Below are positions 1-7,012 of a stretch of 36,697 nucleotides of DNA, piece after piece. The notes beneath the pieces were generated by a model that was not told where the DNA came from, made no database searches, and saw only the letters and a list, made by a program, of their open reading frames with translations. The position numbers and the translations under genes are program-made. The stretch's first letter is position 1. The number at the start of each line of letters is the position of its first letter. The DNA comes from Ruminococcus sp. Lineage in GTDB: Bacteria > Bacillota > Clostridia > Oscillospirales > Acutalibacteraceae. The DNA lies in NCBI GenBank assembly GCA_017405065.1, contig JAFRBD010000068.1, positions 1-36,697 on the forward strand. Reading direction: 5' to 3'.

Positions 1-144
<144 letters not shown>

Positions 145-179
145 TTAGTTCTTAGTTAATTGTTTTTAGTTGTTAGTTG
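145..179. repeat. Heptad-period repeat array H1 (5 units, TTAGTTN)
   Basis: Five consecutive 7-bp units (ttagttc, ttagtta, attgttt, ttagttg, ttagttg) lie in the grpE-dnaK gap. The reverse complement of the unit rotates to ACTAACA, the same unit seen in array H6 at 27031. The array directly abuts a palindromic repeat that starts at 187. Confidence 0.7.
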
Positions 180-186
180 TCTGATT

Positions 187-250
187 GTAGGGGAGGGGCT
201 TGCTCCTCCCGCTTCATATTATATATAATCGGTGAGGGCGAAGCCCTCCC
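187..250. repeat. Palindromic intergenic repeat, family B (two hairpins)
   Basis: Bases 187-212 begin GTAGGGGAGGGGCTTG and close with CTCCTCCC. This is the same element that occurs at 7511 and, inverted, at 7741. A second short palindrome (gagggc-gaa-gccctc) follows at 233-249. It lies between grpE and dnaK, so the hairpins would be transcribed in the operon mRNA and could affect processing or the relative level of the two genes. Confidence 0.7.
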
Positions 251-328
251 TTCATTTGCGTCAGCAAACTACACGTGCCAAAGGCGCTCGTCACGACGGA
301 GTCTTTTCACTCCATCACTGCAAATGCG

Positions 329-898
329 TTAAGCATTTGCCACGACCACCATCGCGTGGCGGATGATCTTGTCGCCGATCTTATAGCCTTTCTGATAGAC
401 CGCCGAGATCGAATTCTCCGGCAGGCTCTCATCCTCGACCATCGAAACCGCGTTGTGCAGCTCGGGATCGAAGGCGTCGCCCACCTCGCCGAACGGCTCT
501 ACCTTGAGCTTTTCAAAGCAGGTTTTCAGCTGAACGGCGATCATTTCCACGCCCTTGCTGAATTCTTCGGGGACGTCCTTGCCCTCGAACTGTGCCTGCG
601 CCTGCGTCATACTGTCGGCAAGCGGCAAAAGCTCTTTGATCGCGTGCGCGGTCGCGTCGTCGTAGATCTGGAGCTTTTCCGCGGCGGTGCGCTTGCGGTA
701 GTTGTCGTACTCGGCGTACAGGCGGATGTACTTTTCTTTTTCCGCTTTCAGCTCCTCGAGCAGCTTTTCCTCCGCCGTAGGCTCTTTCTTTTCTTCTTTT
801 GCTTCCGCGGCCTCTTCGACCGTTTCCTCAGATTCCTTGACCTCCTCGGTCACCTTTTCGGTTTCCTTGGTCTCAGGCTTTTCCTTTTCCTTTTTCAT
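329..898 (-). CDS. grpE: Nucleotide exchange factor GrpE
   Basis: This 189-residue protein fits the family length. Residues 1-50 are a Lys/Glu-rich low-complexity stretch and about 40-100 form the long coiled coil (EEKLLEELKAEKEKYIRLYAEYDNYRKR is characteristic). The C-terminal beta domain carries AFDPELHNAV and ends with GDKIIRHAMVVVAN, the GrpE signature. GrpE dimers release ADP from DnaK and act as a thermosensor. The start is set by GAGGAGG 8 nt upstream, which overlaps the hrcA stop region; the gap to hrcA is only 13 nt, so translation is probably coupled. It is followed by dnaK after a repeat-containing gap. Confidence 0.97.
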   Translation of the reverse strand: MKKEKEKPETKETEKVTEEVKESEETVEEAAEAKEEKKEPTAEEKLLEELKAEKEKYIRLYAEYDNYRKRTAAEKLQIYDDATAHAIKELLPLADSMTQAQAQFEGKDVPEEFSKGVEMIAVQLKTCFEKLKVEPFGEVGDAFDPELHNAVSMVEDESLPENSISAVYQKGYKIGDKIIRHAMVVVANA

Positions 899-911
899 CT
901 CTATCGCCTCC

Positions 912-1931
912 TCAAAGCAATTCCCCTATCGCGCGGGAAACGCATCCCGCGGCGAAGATGACCTCGCTCATAATGGTTTTGTAATCGATCCTCAGCGGCG
1001 CGATCACCGCTATCGCGCCGGCGTTTTCGCCGCCGATCTCATAGCGTGCGGTCACCACCGCGCTGTTCTTCAGCTCGGATATCCTGCTTTCTTCGCCGAG
1101 ATAGATCATATGGGTACGGCTGTTGTTCAGCAGCTCCGAGATCATCTTTGTGTCGCTGAGAAAGCGGATCGTGTTCCGCGCCGCGTCAAAATCATAGCCG
1201 TCCGAGAACAGCAGATTCGTCTGCCCCGCGACGCTCACGCTGATCTGAAGCGCGCTTTGCACCGCGTCGTAGATCGCGACCAGCACATCCGGGATGAAGA
1301 GCGTCAGTTCTCCCATGCCCGACGCCGCCGTCTGCAAAAAGCCCTGCGTCACATCGCTGAGCTTCACGCCCGCGAACGCCTCGTTCACCGCCTTGTCGAA
1401 CATCGCGAGCAGCTGAGGCGTCACGACAAATTCACAGCGGAACAGCCGTGACTTGACCACGCCGTTTGAGGCGACCAGCACCACCATCGAGGTGTGCCGT
1501 CCCGTCGATACAAAGCGGATGCGGTGGACGCGCGCCTCATCCGAGGACGGCGTCGTCGCCGCGGCGGCAGCCTTGGTCAGCTGTGACAGCACCGAAACGC
1601 ATCGGCTGAGGATGGTCTCGGGAGCGCCCGCGCCGGAACGGATCCCGCGCTCGATGTTCTCGCGCAGGCGTTCGGGGAGGATCGTCGGCTTCATCAGGTT
1701 ATCGATGTAGTAGCGATACCCTTTTTTTGTCGGCACGCGTCCCGCCGAGGTGTGCGGCTGTCTGAGATAACCTTCCTCATCCAGCGCCTTGAGCTCGTTG
1801 CGAACGGTCGCCGACGATACGCCGAGCGCCGTTTCCTCCAGCAGCGCCTTGGAGCCGATCGGCTCGCCGGTGCGGATGTAGGTCTCCACGACAGCGGACA
1901 GGATTTTCTCTTTTCGTAAAGCCAGCCCCAT
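912..1931 (-). CDS. hrcA: Heat-inducible transcription repressor HrcA
   Basis: This 339-residue protein has an N-terminal winged helix (about 1-80) containing LSAVVETYIRTGEPIGSK, VSSATVRNEL and HTSAGRVPT, the standard HrcA signature, followed by the GAF-like domain and a C-terminal dimerisation region. HrcA binds CIRCE and represses class I heat-shock genes. A GTG start 9 codons upstream is possible, but the ATG at 1929-1931 has GGAGG at 7 nt spacing and begins MGLALRKEKIL as usual for the family, so I chose it. It is the first gene of hrcA-grpE-dnaK, and its promoter carries a perfect CIRCE, implying autoregulation. Confidence 0.97.
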   Translation of the reverse strand: MGLALRKEKILSAVVETYIRTGEPIGSKALLEETALGVSSATVRNELKALDEEGYLRQPHTSAGRVPTKKGYRYYIDNLMKPTILPERLRENIERGIRSGAGAPETILSRCVSVLSQLTKAAAAATTPSSDEARVHRIRFVSTGRHTSMVVLVASNGVVKSRLFRCEFVVTPQLLAMFDKAVNEAFAGVKLSDVTQGFLQTAASGMGELTLFIPDVLVAIYDAVQSALQISVSVAGQTNLLFSDGYDFDAARNTIRFLSDTKMISELLNNSRTHMIYLGEESRISELKNSAVVTARYEIGGENAGAIAVIAPLRIDYKTIMSEVIFAAGCVSRAIGELL

Positions 1932-1970
1932 ACTGTCGCCTCCTTTGCCTTGCGTCACCGGAGCGCCTTA

Positions 1971-2027
1971 AGCCTCCCTTTCCTCAGGGAGGTGCCGCGG
2001 ACATGCGTGTCCGGCGGCGGAGGGTTG
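1971..2027. repeat. Family C-type palindromic repeat in the hrcA leader
   Basis: The segment AGCCTCCCTTTCCTCAGGG - AGGTG - palindromic GCCGCGGACATGCGTGTCCGGC-like core - GGAGGGTTG matches the element at 17051-17096 at both ends, with a different core. It lies in the untranslated leader between CIRCE and hrcA. It would be transcribed as a hairpin. Confidence 0.7.
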
Positions 2028-2062
2028 CCGAAAAAGCGAGATGCTTTTGCTTCCCTTTGCTT

Positions 2063-2089
2063 TTAGCACTCTCGATGTTCGAGTGCTAA
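2063..2089 (-). promoter_or_regulatory. CIRCE operator (HrcA binding site)
   Basis: TTAGCACTC, a 9-base spacer, then GAGTGCTAA: a perfect CIRCE inverted repeat. It sits immediately downstream of the hrcA promoter -10 box (2101-2106), overlapping the start of transcription, where HrcA binding would block initiation. Confidence 0.98.
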
Positions 2090-2100
2090 CTACAATTCAT

Positions 2101-2128
2101 AGTATACCCCAAAATCAGAAAAAGTCAA
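2101..2128 (-). promoter_or_regulatory. Sigma-A promoter of hrcA-grpE-dnaK
   Basis: On the minus strand there is TTGACT (2123-2128), a 16-base spacer, and TATACT (2101-2106). CIRCE follows within 12 bases. The predicted start of transcription is near 2094, leaving a leader of about 160 bases that includes CIRCE and a palindromic repeat. Confidence 0.9.
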
Positions 2129-2180
2129 TAATTTATTTGTGAATTTTTTGTTAAACAGGAAAAAAGCGGTAAACATTTGA

Positions 2181-2215
2181 TGGTGAACGGTTAACGGTGA
2201 ATGGTTGATGGCTGA
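2181..2215. repeat. Heptad-period repeat array H2 (5 units)
   Basis: Five consecutive 7-bp units: tggtgaa, cggttaa, cggtgaa, tggttga, tggctga. The array is the inverted counterpart of H3 at 2356-2390. The segment between them (2216-2355) holds a strong hairpin, ACGCTCATG...CATGAGCGT at about 2272-2304, and no recognisable gene. Confidence 0.75.
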
Positions 2216-2355
2216 CTCCGCCCGTACCCGATTCCTATTGGATCGCCCGAAAAATGATCACCAAAAAGATCACGCTCATGGCTTTTCAAAGAGTCATGAG
2301 CGTTGTTTTCTTGTTGTCGATATTACAGACCAAAAGCCGTCAGGCTTTCCCGCAG

Positions 2356-2390
2356 CCGTTATCCGTTATCCATTATCCGTTAACCGTCAT
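2356..2390. repeat. Heptad-period repeat array H3 (5 units)
   Basis: Five consecutive 7-bp units: ccgttat, ccgttat, ccattat, ccgttaa, ccgtcat. Read on the other strand it resembles H2, so the two arrays form a long imperfect inverted pair. The last base of the array is the first base of the -35 box of the downstream promoter. Confidence 0.75.
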
Positions 2391-2418
2391 TGACACCCTC
2401 CGACAAATCTTATATAAT
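2390..2418 (+). promoter_or_regulatory. Sigma-A promoter for the two small membrane proteins
   Basis: TTGACA (2390-2395), a 17-base spacer and TATAAT (2413-2418): a full consensus promoter. The start codon of the first gene is at 2447. Confidence 0.9.
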
Positions 2419-2446
2419 AGGTTTATCAACAAAAGGGGCTGATACC

Positions 2447-2734
2447 ATGATCCTTACCTTTATCACCGCGATCCTCTGCTTTGCGGCGGCGATCATTATG
2501 CTCACGCCGTACTTCCGCAGACTGACGCTGCTGCGGCCGATGGCGTTTTTCCTGATCTTTCAGGGCGCGTGGCAGATTTTTTCCTACTTTATCTATGAGC
2601 TGTACCCCACCTCGGTCGTCCCGGGTTACGTCAACCGCATCGGTACGATCCTGGTCGTGCTGTATTACATCTTCATGCTCTTTATGACACGCATAAAGTC
2701 GAAGCGCAAGAACAAAAAGAGGGATCAATCATGA
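2447..2734 (+). CDS. Small membrane protein, unknown function
   Basis: The product is 95 residues. The ATG at 2447 follows AAAAGGGGCTGATACC and a consensus promoter 29 bases upstream. Upstream in-frame codons exist but would overlap the promoter, so they are not used. Two or three hydrophobic segments are visible: about 2-18 (ILTFITAILCFAAAIIML), about 27-45 (MAFFLIFQGAWQIFSYFIY) and about 63-80 (TILVVLYYIFMLFM), followed by a basic KSKRKNKKRD tail that is probably cytoplasmic. I do not recognise the family. The stop codon overlaps the next gene's start (ATGA), so the two are translationally coupled and may form a complex. Confidence 0.8.
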   Translation: MILTFITAILCFAAAIIMLTPYFRRLTLLRPMAFFLIFQGAWQIFSYFIYELYPTSVVPGYVNRIGTILVVLYYIFMLFMTRIKSKRKNKKRDQS

Positions 2735-2988
2735 CGGGCTGGCTGTATGTTGCCGTCTGGTTCGCTCTCGCGGCGTATCTGATCTACGTGACTATCCGCC
2801 GCTACCGCACGCCGCTGATGTTCATTCTTTCGGGCTTCATGGTCTTTTTGGGCGTTTGGGAGCTGGTCAATATGTTGACGGCTGTCGATCTGAAAAGCGG
2901 CGCGTTCGGCTGGATCTACCGCGGCGTCGCGTTCGTCGTGCTGGTCATGTGCCTTGTGTGGTACTTCGTCCTGCGCCACCGCGATTGA
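2731..2988 (+). CDS. Small membrane protein, unknown function (pair partner)
   Basis: The product is 85 residues and starts within the last codon of the preceding gene (ATGA overlap). Three hydrophobic helices are visible: about 4-22 (WLYVAVWFALAAYLIYVTI), about 29-50 (LMFILSGFMVFLGVWELVNML) and about 62-82 (YRGVAFVVLVMCLVWYFVL). It has the same overall layout as the upstream protein, with short loops and a basic end, so the pair may be distant paralogues or a heteromeric membrane unit. Function is not known. No terminator is obvious; a fragment of an intergenic repeat starts 37 bases after the stop. Confidence 0.78.
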   Translation: MTGWLYVAVWFALAAYLIYVTIRRYRTPLMFILSGFMVFLGVWELVNMLTAVDLKSGAFGWIYRGVAFVVLVMCLVWYFVLRHRD

Positions 2989-3025
2989 TCGCACTGTCCC
3001 CCAAAAATATCCTTTTTCTCTAATT

Positions 3026-3070
3026 GTCATTGCGAGCCCTTTAGGGCGCGGCGATCCCACAGAAAGGGCG
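3026..3070. repeat. Family A repeat fragment (GTCATTGCGA end)
   Basis: GTCATTGCGAGCCCTTTAGG, then GCG-GCGATCCCAC, matches the left arm of the complete element at 10099-10227. The right arm is missing here. It lies upstream of the rpsT promoter. Confidence 0.65.
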
Positions 3071-3152
3071 CCTATATTCCCACAACATCTTGTGTCTGAT
3101 CCGCGCCGGAGCTACTACCGTCAAAAAAATCCTTTAAAAATCCATAAAATGC

Positions 3153-3181
3153 TTGCATTTTGCGCGTATTAATGGTATGAT
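3153..3181 (+). promoter_or_regulatory. Promoter of rpsT
   Basis: TTGCAT (3153-3158), a 17-base spacer and TATGAT (3176-3181). The leader to the rpsT start is about 85 bases. No S20-binding structure was identified in it with confidence. Confidence 0.75.
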
Positions 3182-3272
3182 AACTTGTACGTGAAAGCGT
3201 TAATACCCGATTCCGGCGCCGTGTTAAGCCGTTTTCGGATGACTATTCATTGAATTTTAAGGAGGTGGGACA

Positions 3273-3533
3273 ATGCCGAATATCAAATCAGCTAAGAAGC
3301 GCGTCAAGGTCATCGCGACCAAAACTGCCCAGAACAAAGCCACCAAATCCGCCCTCAAGACCTACATCAAGAAGGCGTATATCGCGGTGGATACCAACGC
3401 TGATAATAAGGCTGAGGCGGTACGTCTTGCTACAAAGAAAATCGATCAGGCGGTTGCGAAGGGTCTTCTGCACAAGAACACTGCCGCGAGAGCGAAGTCT
3501 TCTCTGGCAAAGCGTCTGAACGCGTCCGCGTGA
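3273..3533 (+). CDS. rpsT: 30S ribosomal protein S20
   Basis: The product has 86 residues, the usual S20 length. It begins [12 protein letters not shown], the S20 signature start, and continues as a very basic three-helix protein with [16 protein letters not shown] near the end, also diagnostic. S20 binds 16S rRNA helices h6/h11/h44 early in small-subunit assembly. AAGGAGGTGGGACA precedes the ATG. It has its own promoter and a strong terminator, so it is monocistronic. Confidence 0.98.
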   Translation: MPNIKSAKKRVKVIATKTAQNKATKSALKTYIKKAYIAVDTNADNKAEAVRLATKKIDQAVAKGLLHKNTAARAKSSLAKRLNASA

Positions 3534-3563
3534 TCACACGTGATCAAAAGTCAAGTATACTTT

Positions 3564-3592
3564 AAAAGCAGGCTTTTCGCCTGCTTTTTTTG
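3564..3592 (+). terminator. Rho-independent terminator of rpsT
   Basis: The stem AAAGCAGGC / GCCTGCTTT around a short TTTTC loop is followed by a run of seven T. It lies 30 bases after the rpsT stop. Confidence 0.93.
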
Positions 3593-3624
3593 TTTACCGC
3601 AAAGAGTCTCCCTTTCCTCCGTCT

Positions 3625-3645
3625 GTCATTGCGAGGAGCCGACGG
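3625..3645. repeat. Family A repeat end fragment
   Basis: GTCATTGCGAGGAGCCGACGG is the terminal arm of family A, matching the inverse of the arm at 6279-6299. No second arm follows, so it is a remnant lying between two convergent terminators. Confidence 0.5.
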
Positions 3646-3673
3646 ATTATTACATCCGCCGGCGCTCATTTAT

Positions 3674-3704
3674 CAAAAAAGCCGAGGGCGAACCTCGGCT
3701 TTTA
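3674..3704 (-). terminator. Terminator of the citrate synthase gene
   Basis: On the minus strand AAAAGCCGAGG - TTCGC - CCTCGGCTTTTTT lies 15 bases after the stop codon. The flanking A-run on the other side makes it plausible in both directions. Confidence 0.9.
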
Positions 3705-3718
3705 TTCTTCCCTATATT

Positions 3719-5077
3719 TTATCTGTCTTCCAGATTCACATACGGCTTTTCCTCACACACGCTCATGTACGCGGGGCGGATGATCTTGTTGACGTTGACC
3801 AGCTCCTCGATACGGTGAGCGCTCCAGCCCGCGATACGCGCGACGGCGAAGATGGGGGTATACAGCTCCTGCGGCAGACCCATCATCTTGTAAACAAAGC
3901 CGGAGTAGAAGTCGACGTTTGCAGATACGCCCTTGTACATCTTGCGGTGCTGGGCGATGATCTGCGGCGCCAAGCGCTCGATGCGGCTGTACAGACCGTA
4001 TTCGTCGGTCGTGCCCTTTTCCTCTGCGAGCTTCTCGACAAAGCCCTTGAACACCCGCGCACGGGGGTCGGAGATCGAATATACCGCGTGACCGATACCG
4101 TAGATCAGGCCGCTGCGGTCGTATGCCTCTTTGTTGAGGATCTTATTCAGGTAGGCGGAGATCTCGTCCTCGTCCGTCCAGTCCTTGACGTTGTACATGA
4201 TCTCGTTCATCATGCCCATCACGCGCAGGTTCGCGCCGCCGTGCTTGGGCCCCTTGAGAGAACACAGCGCCGCGGCGATCGCCGAATAGGTGTCGGTGCC
4301 CGACGAGGTGACGACGCAGGTAGTAAAGGTGGAGTTGTTGCCGCCGCCGTGCTCCGCGTGGAGCATCAGCGCCATATCCAGCACCTGTGCCTCGAGGGCG
4401 GTGAACTGGCGATCCTCGCGAAGCGTCCTCAGCAGCAGCTCCGCGGTCGGCTCGCACCGCTCGGGATTATGGATGAACAGGCTCTCGCCGTTGGTGTAGT
4501 GGTTATACGCCTGATAGGAGTAGACCGTCAGCAGCGGGAACAAAGAGATCAGCTTCAGGCACTGGCGCAGGACGTTGTCGATACTCAGGTTCATAACGTC
4601 GTGGTCGTAGGAAGCCAGCGTCAGGACCGCCTTCGCCAGCGCGGTCATCATATCCTTGCCCGATGCTTTCAGGATAACGTCGCGCACAAAGTGCTTGGGC
4701 AGCACGCGTGAATCGGACAGAAGCACCATGAAGTCGTCCAGCTCCTGTTTATCCGGCAGCTTTCCGAACAGCAGCAGATACACGACCTCTTCAAAGCCGA
4801 GTCGCTTGTCGCGGATACAGCCCGCGATGATGTCCTCGATATTGATACCGCGGTAAAAGAGCTTGCCGTCGGTGGGAATGACCTCCCCGTCCACGATCTT
4901 ATTCTGGCGGATCTCACTGACGTCCGTCAGTCCCGTCAGTACGCCGCGTCCGTTCAGGTCGCGCAGTCCGATATTGACGTTATTTTTCATGTACAGTGCT
5001 TTATCGATGGGATCCCTTTCGATGCAGCGGTTCGCCAGCTCCTGTATCCTTCGATCATTGTTATGTATCGGCGCCAT
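3719..5077 (-). CDS. Citrate synthase
   Basis: The product is 452 residues, in the longer form common in Clostridia. Family hallmarks are visible: LFYRGINIEDI near residue 75-85, LHAEHGGGNNST carrying the first active-site His, KGPKHGGAN, and GIGHAVYSISDPRARVFKG with the second active-site His and the substrate-binding DPRA. It condenses acetyl-CoA and oxaloacetate to citrate, the entry to the glutamate branch of an incomplete TCA cycle in fermentative clostridia. An earlier in-frame ATG at 5113 exists, but the ATG at 5075-5077 has GGAAG upstream and lies well downstream of the promoter, so it is preferred. A 2-methylcitrate synthase role cannot be excluded from sequence. It is monocistronic. 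Confidence 0.93.
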   Translation of the reverse strand: MAPIHNNDRRIQELANRCIERDPIDKALYMKNNVNIGLRDLNGRGVLTGLTDVSEIRQNKIVDGEVIPTDGKLFYRGINIEDIIAGCIRDKRLGFEEVVYLLLFGKLPDKQELDDFMVLLSDSRVLPKHFVRDVILKASGKDMMTALAKAVLTLASYDHDVMNLSIDNVLRQCLKLISLFPLLTVYSYQAYNHYTNGESLFIHNPERCEPTAELLLRTLREDRQFTALEAQVLDMALMLHAEHGGGNNSTFTTCVVTSSGTDTYSAIAAALCSLKGPKHGGANLRVMGMMNEIMYNVKDWTDEDEISAYLNKILNKEAYDRSGLIYGIGHAVYSISDPRARVFKGFVEKLAEEKGTTDEYGLYSRIERLAPQIIAQHRKMYKGVSANVDFYSGFVYKMMGLPQELYTPIFAVARIAGWSAHRIEELVNVNKIIRPAYMSVCEEKPYVNLEDR

Positions 5078-5132
5078 AGCTTCACTTCCTTTTTTTGCAG
5101 TTTTCGGGGTCATTGTTGAACGTAACTATATT

Positions 5133-5161
5133 ATTATAGCGTATTTTGTGCTGTTCGTCAA
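5133..5161 (-). promoter_or_regulatory. Promoter of the citrate synthase gene
   Basis: On the minus strand there is TTGACG (5156-5161), a 17-base spacer and TATAAT (5133-5138). The leader to the ATG is about 50 bases. Confidence 0.88.
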
Positions 5162-5196
5162 ATTTATTTTTTCGACAAAGAATTTTAAGCCTATGC

Positions 5197-5259
5197 ACTC
5201 AAAACTGCCAGCCTTCCGCTGCTTACTGACAACTCAAAACTAATAACTATCAACTGCCA
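5197..5259. repeat. Heptad-period repeat array H4 (9 heptads in phase, 7 of them alike)
   Basis: actcaaa, actgcca, two diverged heptads (5211-5224), then actgaca, actcaaa, actaata, actatca, actgcca. All are in one 7-bp register. Consensus is ACTNNNA. The gap between the divergent citrate synthase and VTC genes (5078-5387) otherwise holds the citrate synthase promoter and no recognised gene. Confidence 0.75.
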
Positions 5260-5387
5260 CTGCCCTCTGCTTTCACACAAAAACCTCCGTCCGTTCATAA
5301 TTTGTTCATATTTTCAACAGCCATCACACACAAAGTACCTTTATACTGTAATCATCACAGAAAAACAACACGAAAGGAGCATACACC

Positions 5388-6095
5388 ATGGCTTTCACTT
5401 ACATCTTCCGCCGCGTCGAGAAAAAATACATGCTCACGCGCGAACAGTACGAATATCTTGTCAACGCAATCTCCCCCTACATGGAGATCGACCGCTACGG
5501 CGAGACCGAGATCCGCAATATCTATTTCGACAACGCCGACGACGAGCTGATCGAGACCTCGCTGTTGAAGCCCGCATATAAAGAAAAGCTGCGGCTGCGC
5601 TCCTACGGCGTTCCCGACATGGATTCCACCGTGTTCTTCGAGATCAAGAAGAAGTACCGCGGCGTCGTCTACAAGCGCCGTATCTCGATGAAGCTGAGCG
5701 AAGCCTACGCCTATATCGACGGCGGAAAGCTGCCCGAAAGCATCGAGGGCAACATCCCTGCCGAGATCGACTATATGATGCAGCGCTACCGCCTCTCTCC
5801 CAAAGCCTTTATCAGCTACCGCCGCGTCGCGTGGGCAGGCAGGGATAACCCCGACCTGCGCATCACCTTCGACCGCGATATCACCTCCCGCTACGGCGAC
5901 ACGCGTCTTGAAAGCACAGCGGACGGCGTCAAGCTGCTCGATGAAGACGCCTTCCTCATGGAGATCAAGATCCCCGGCGCGATGCCGCTGTGGCTGGCGC
6001 GCGTACTCAGCGAGGGGAACATCTTCCCCCACAGCTTCTCCAAATTCGGCACCGCCCATATCCGCCAAAAGATCAAAACCGCCAGCGGCTTTTGA
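5388..6095 (+). CDS. VTC-domain protein (polyphosphate polymerase-like)
   Basis: This 235-residue soluble protein has the VTC tunnel-domain layout: an N-terminal RRVEKKYML strand, EIRNIYFDN (about 45-53), KEKLRLRSYG (about 65-74), FFEIKKKYRGVVYKRR (about 84-99), ITFDRDITSR and, near the end, LMEIKIPGAMPLW. The alternating basic and acidic strand residues line the nucleotide/polyphosphate tunnel in characterised VTC4-type enzymes. AAAGGAGC lies upstream of the ATG. The next gene encodes a DUF4956 membrane protein, the usual neighbour of bacterial VTC proteins, which argues for a membrane-associated complex. Actual polyphosphate synthesis is an inference. A -10-like TATACT at 5342-5347 lacks a good -35. 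Confidence 0.88.
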   Translation: MAFTYIFRRVEKKYMLTREQYEYLVNAISPYMEIDRYGETEIRNIYFDNADDELIETSLLKPAYKEKLRLRSYGVPDMDSTVFFEIKKKYRGVVYKRRISMKLSEAYAYIDGGKLPESIEGNIPAEIDYMMQRYRLSPKAFISYRRVAWAGRDNPDLRITFDRDITSRYGDTRLESTADGVKLLDEDAFLMEIKIPGAMPLWLARVLSEGNIFPHSFSKFGTAHIRQKIKTASGF

Positions 6096-6138
6096 TAATA
6101 CAGCCTTTCCCTTGAGGCAATGTCCACAACTCAAAAAA

Positions 6139-6299
6139 GTCATTGCGAAGCCCGAAGCCTCCCGTCAGGGAGGTGCCGCTTAAGCGGCAGGCTGTGGCAA
6201 TCCCACAAAACGGAGCAGAATTATTCTGACACATCAAACAGCTTCAATATCCGGGGGATTGCCGCGTCGTCGGCTTAGGCGCCGACTCCTCGCAATGAC
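6139..6299. repeat. Family A palindromic element, complete (161 bp)
   Basis: It is bounded by GTCATTGCGA on the left and TCGCAATGAC on the right, and carries the internal inverted pair GTGGCAATCCC / GGGGATTGCC. Part of a family C motif (CCTCCCGTCAGGGAGGTGCCGC) is embedded in its left arm. It lies between the VTC and DUF4956 genes. There is no open reading frame of note, so it is a non-autonomous MITE-like or REP-like element. Confidence 0.85.
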
Positions 6300-6327
6300 A
6301 GTATCACAATAATAAGGAGGAACCATC

Positions 6328-6993
6328 ATGACATTCACATCGATTTTTACAGGCGACAATATCACCCTCGTACAGGGGCTCATCGTGTCCGGCGTCGCGC
6401 TGGCGCTCGGACTGATCTCATCCCTCGTCTACCGCTATAAAAGCTACTGCTCCAAGAGCTTCGCGGTCACGCTCACTATCATTCCCGCCATCGTCGCGAT
6501 GCTGATCATGATGGTCAACGGTCTTGCGACCGGCGCGGGCATCGCCGTACTCGGCGTCTTCTCGCTGGTGCGCTTCCGCTCCCAGCCCGGCTCCTCGCGC
6601 GAGATCCTCGCGATCATGCTCTCTATGGCGATCGGACTCGCCTGCGGCGGCGGCTATATCACCTTCGCGGTATTCGCGGCGGCGGTAGTATGCATCGTAT
6701 GGCTGATCCTCTACTCGACCCCTTTCGGCAACACCGCCAAAAAAGAGCTGAAGATCGAGATCCCCGAGAACCTCGATTACGAAGGGCTTTTCGACGATAT
6801 TTTCAAGGAATTCACCGTCAAGAACGAGGTCGTCACCGTCAAGACCGTCCAGATGGGCAGCGTCTACGAGCTGCGCTACCATATCTCGCTGAAAAAGGAT
6901 AAAAGCGAAAAAGCCTTTATCGACGCCATCCGCGCCCGCAACGGCAACCTGCCCGTCTCCTGCGGCAGAGTCAAGAACGATACAGAGCTGTAA
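6328..6993 (+). CDS. DUF4956 membrane protein
   Basis: The product is 221 residues with about four transmembrane helices in the first half (about 15-35, 44-66, 70-85 and 92-118). The stretch GVFSLVRFRSQPGSSREI between helices is the family's conserved cytoplasmic motif. The C-terminal half (about 130-221) is a soluble alpha/beta domain. AAGGAGGAACC precedes the ATG. Function is unknown. DUF4956 proteins are commonly paired with VTC-domain proteins and CotH kinases; the VTC gene is immediately upstream, and a CotH-type gene is found 21 kb away at 28255. Confidence 0.88.
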   Translation: MTFTSIFTGDNITLVQGLIVSGVALALGLISSLVYRYKSYCSKSFAVTLTIIPAIVAMLIMMVNGLATGAGIAVLGVFSLVRFRSQPGSSREILAIMLSMAIGLACGGGYITFAVFAAAVVCIVWLILYSTPFGNTAKKELKIEIPENLDYEGLFDDIFKEFTVKNEVVTVKTVQMGSVYELRYHISLKKDKSEKAFIDAIRARNGNLPVSCGRVKNDTEL

Positions 6994-7012
6994 AGCTCAC
7001 TGTAAACACGCT

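Noticed and set aside
2181-2390. Heptad arrays as CRISPR or microsatellite of a single unit
   Set aside because: Units of 7 bases without spacers are too short for CRISPR, and the units are degenerate, so a simple single-unit slippage microsatellite does not fit well.
3590-4711. Long open frame opposite the citrate synthase gene
   Set aside because: It mirrors the codon bias of a clearly identified citrate synthase, has no ribosome binding site, and its translation has no known domains.
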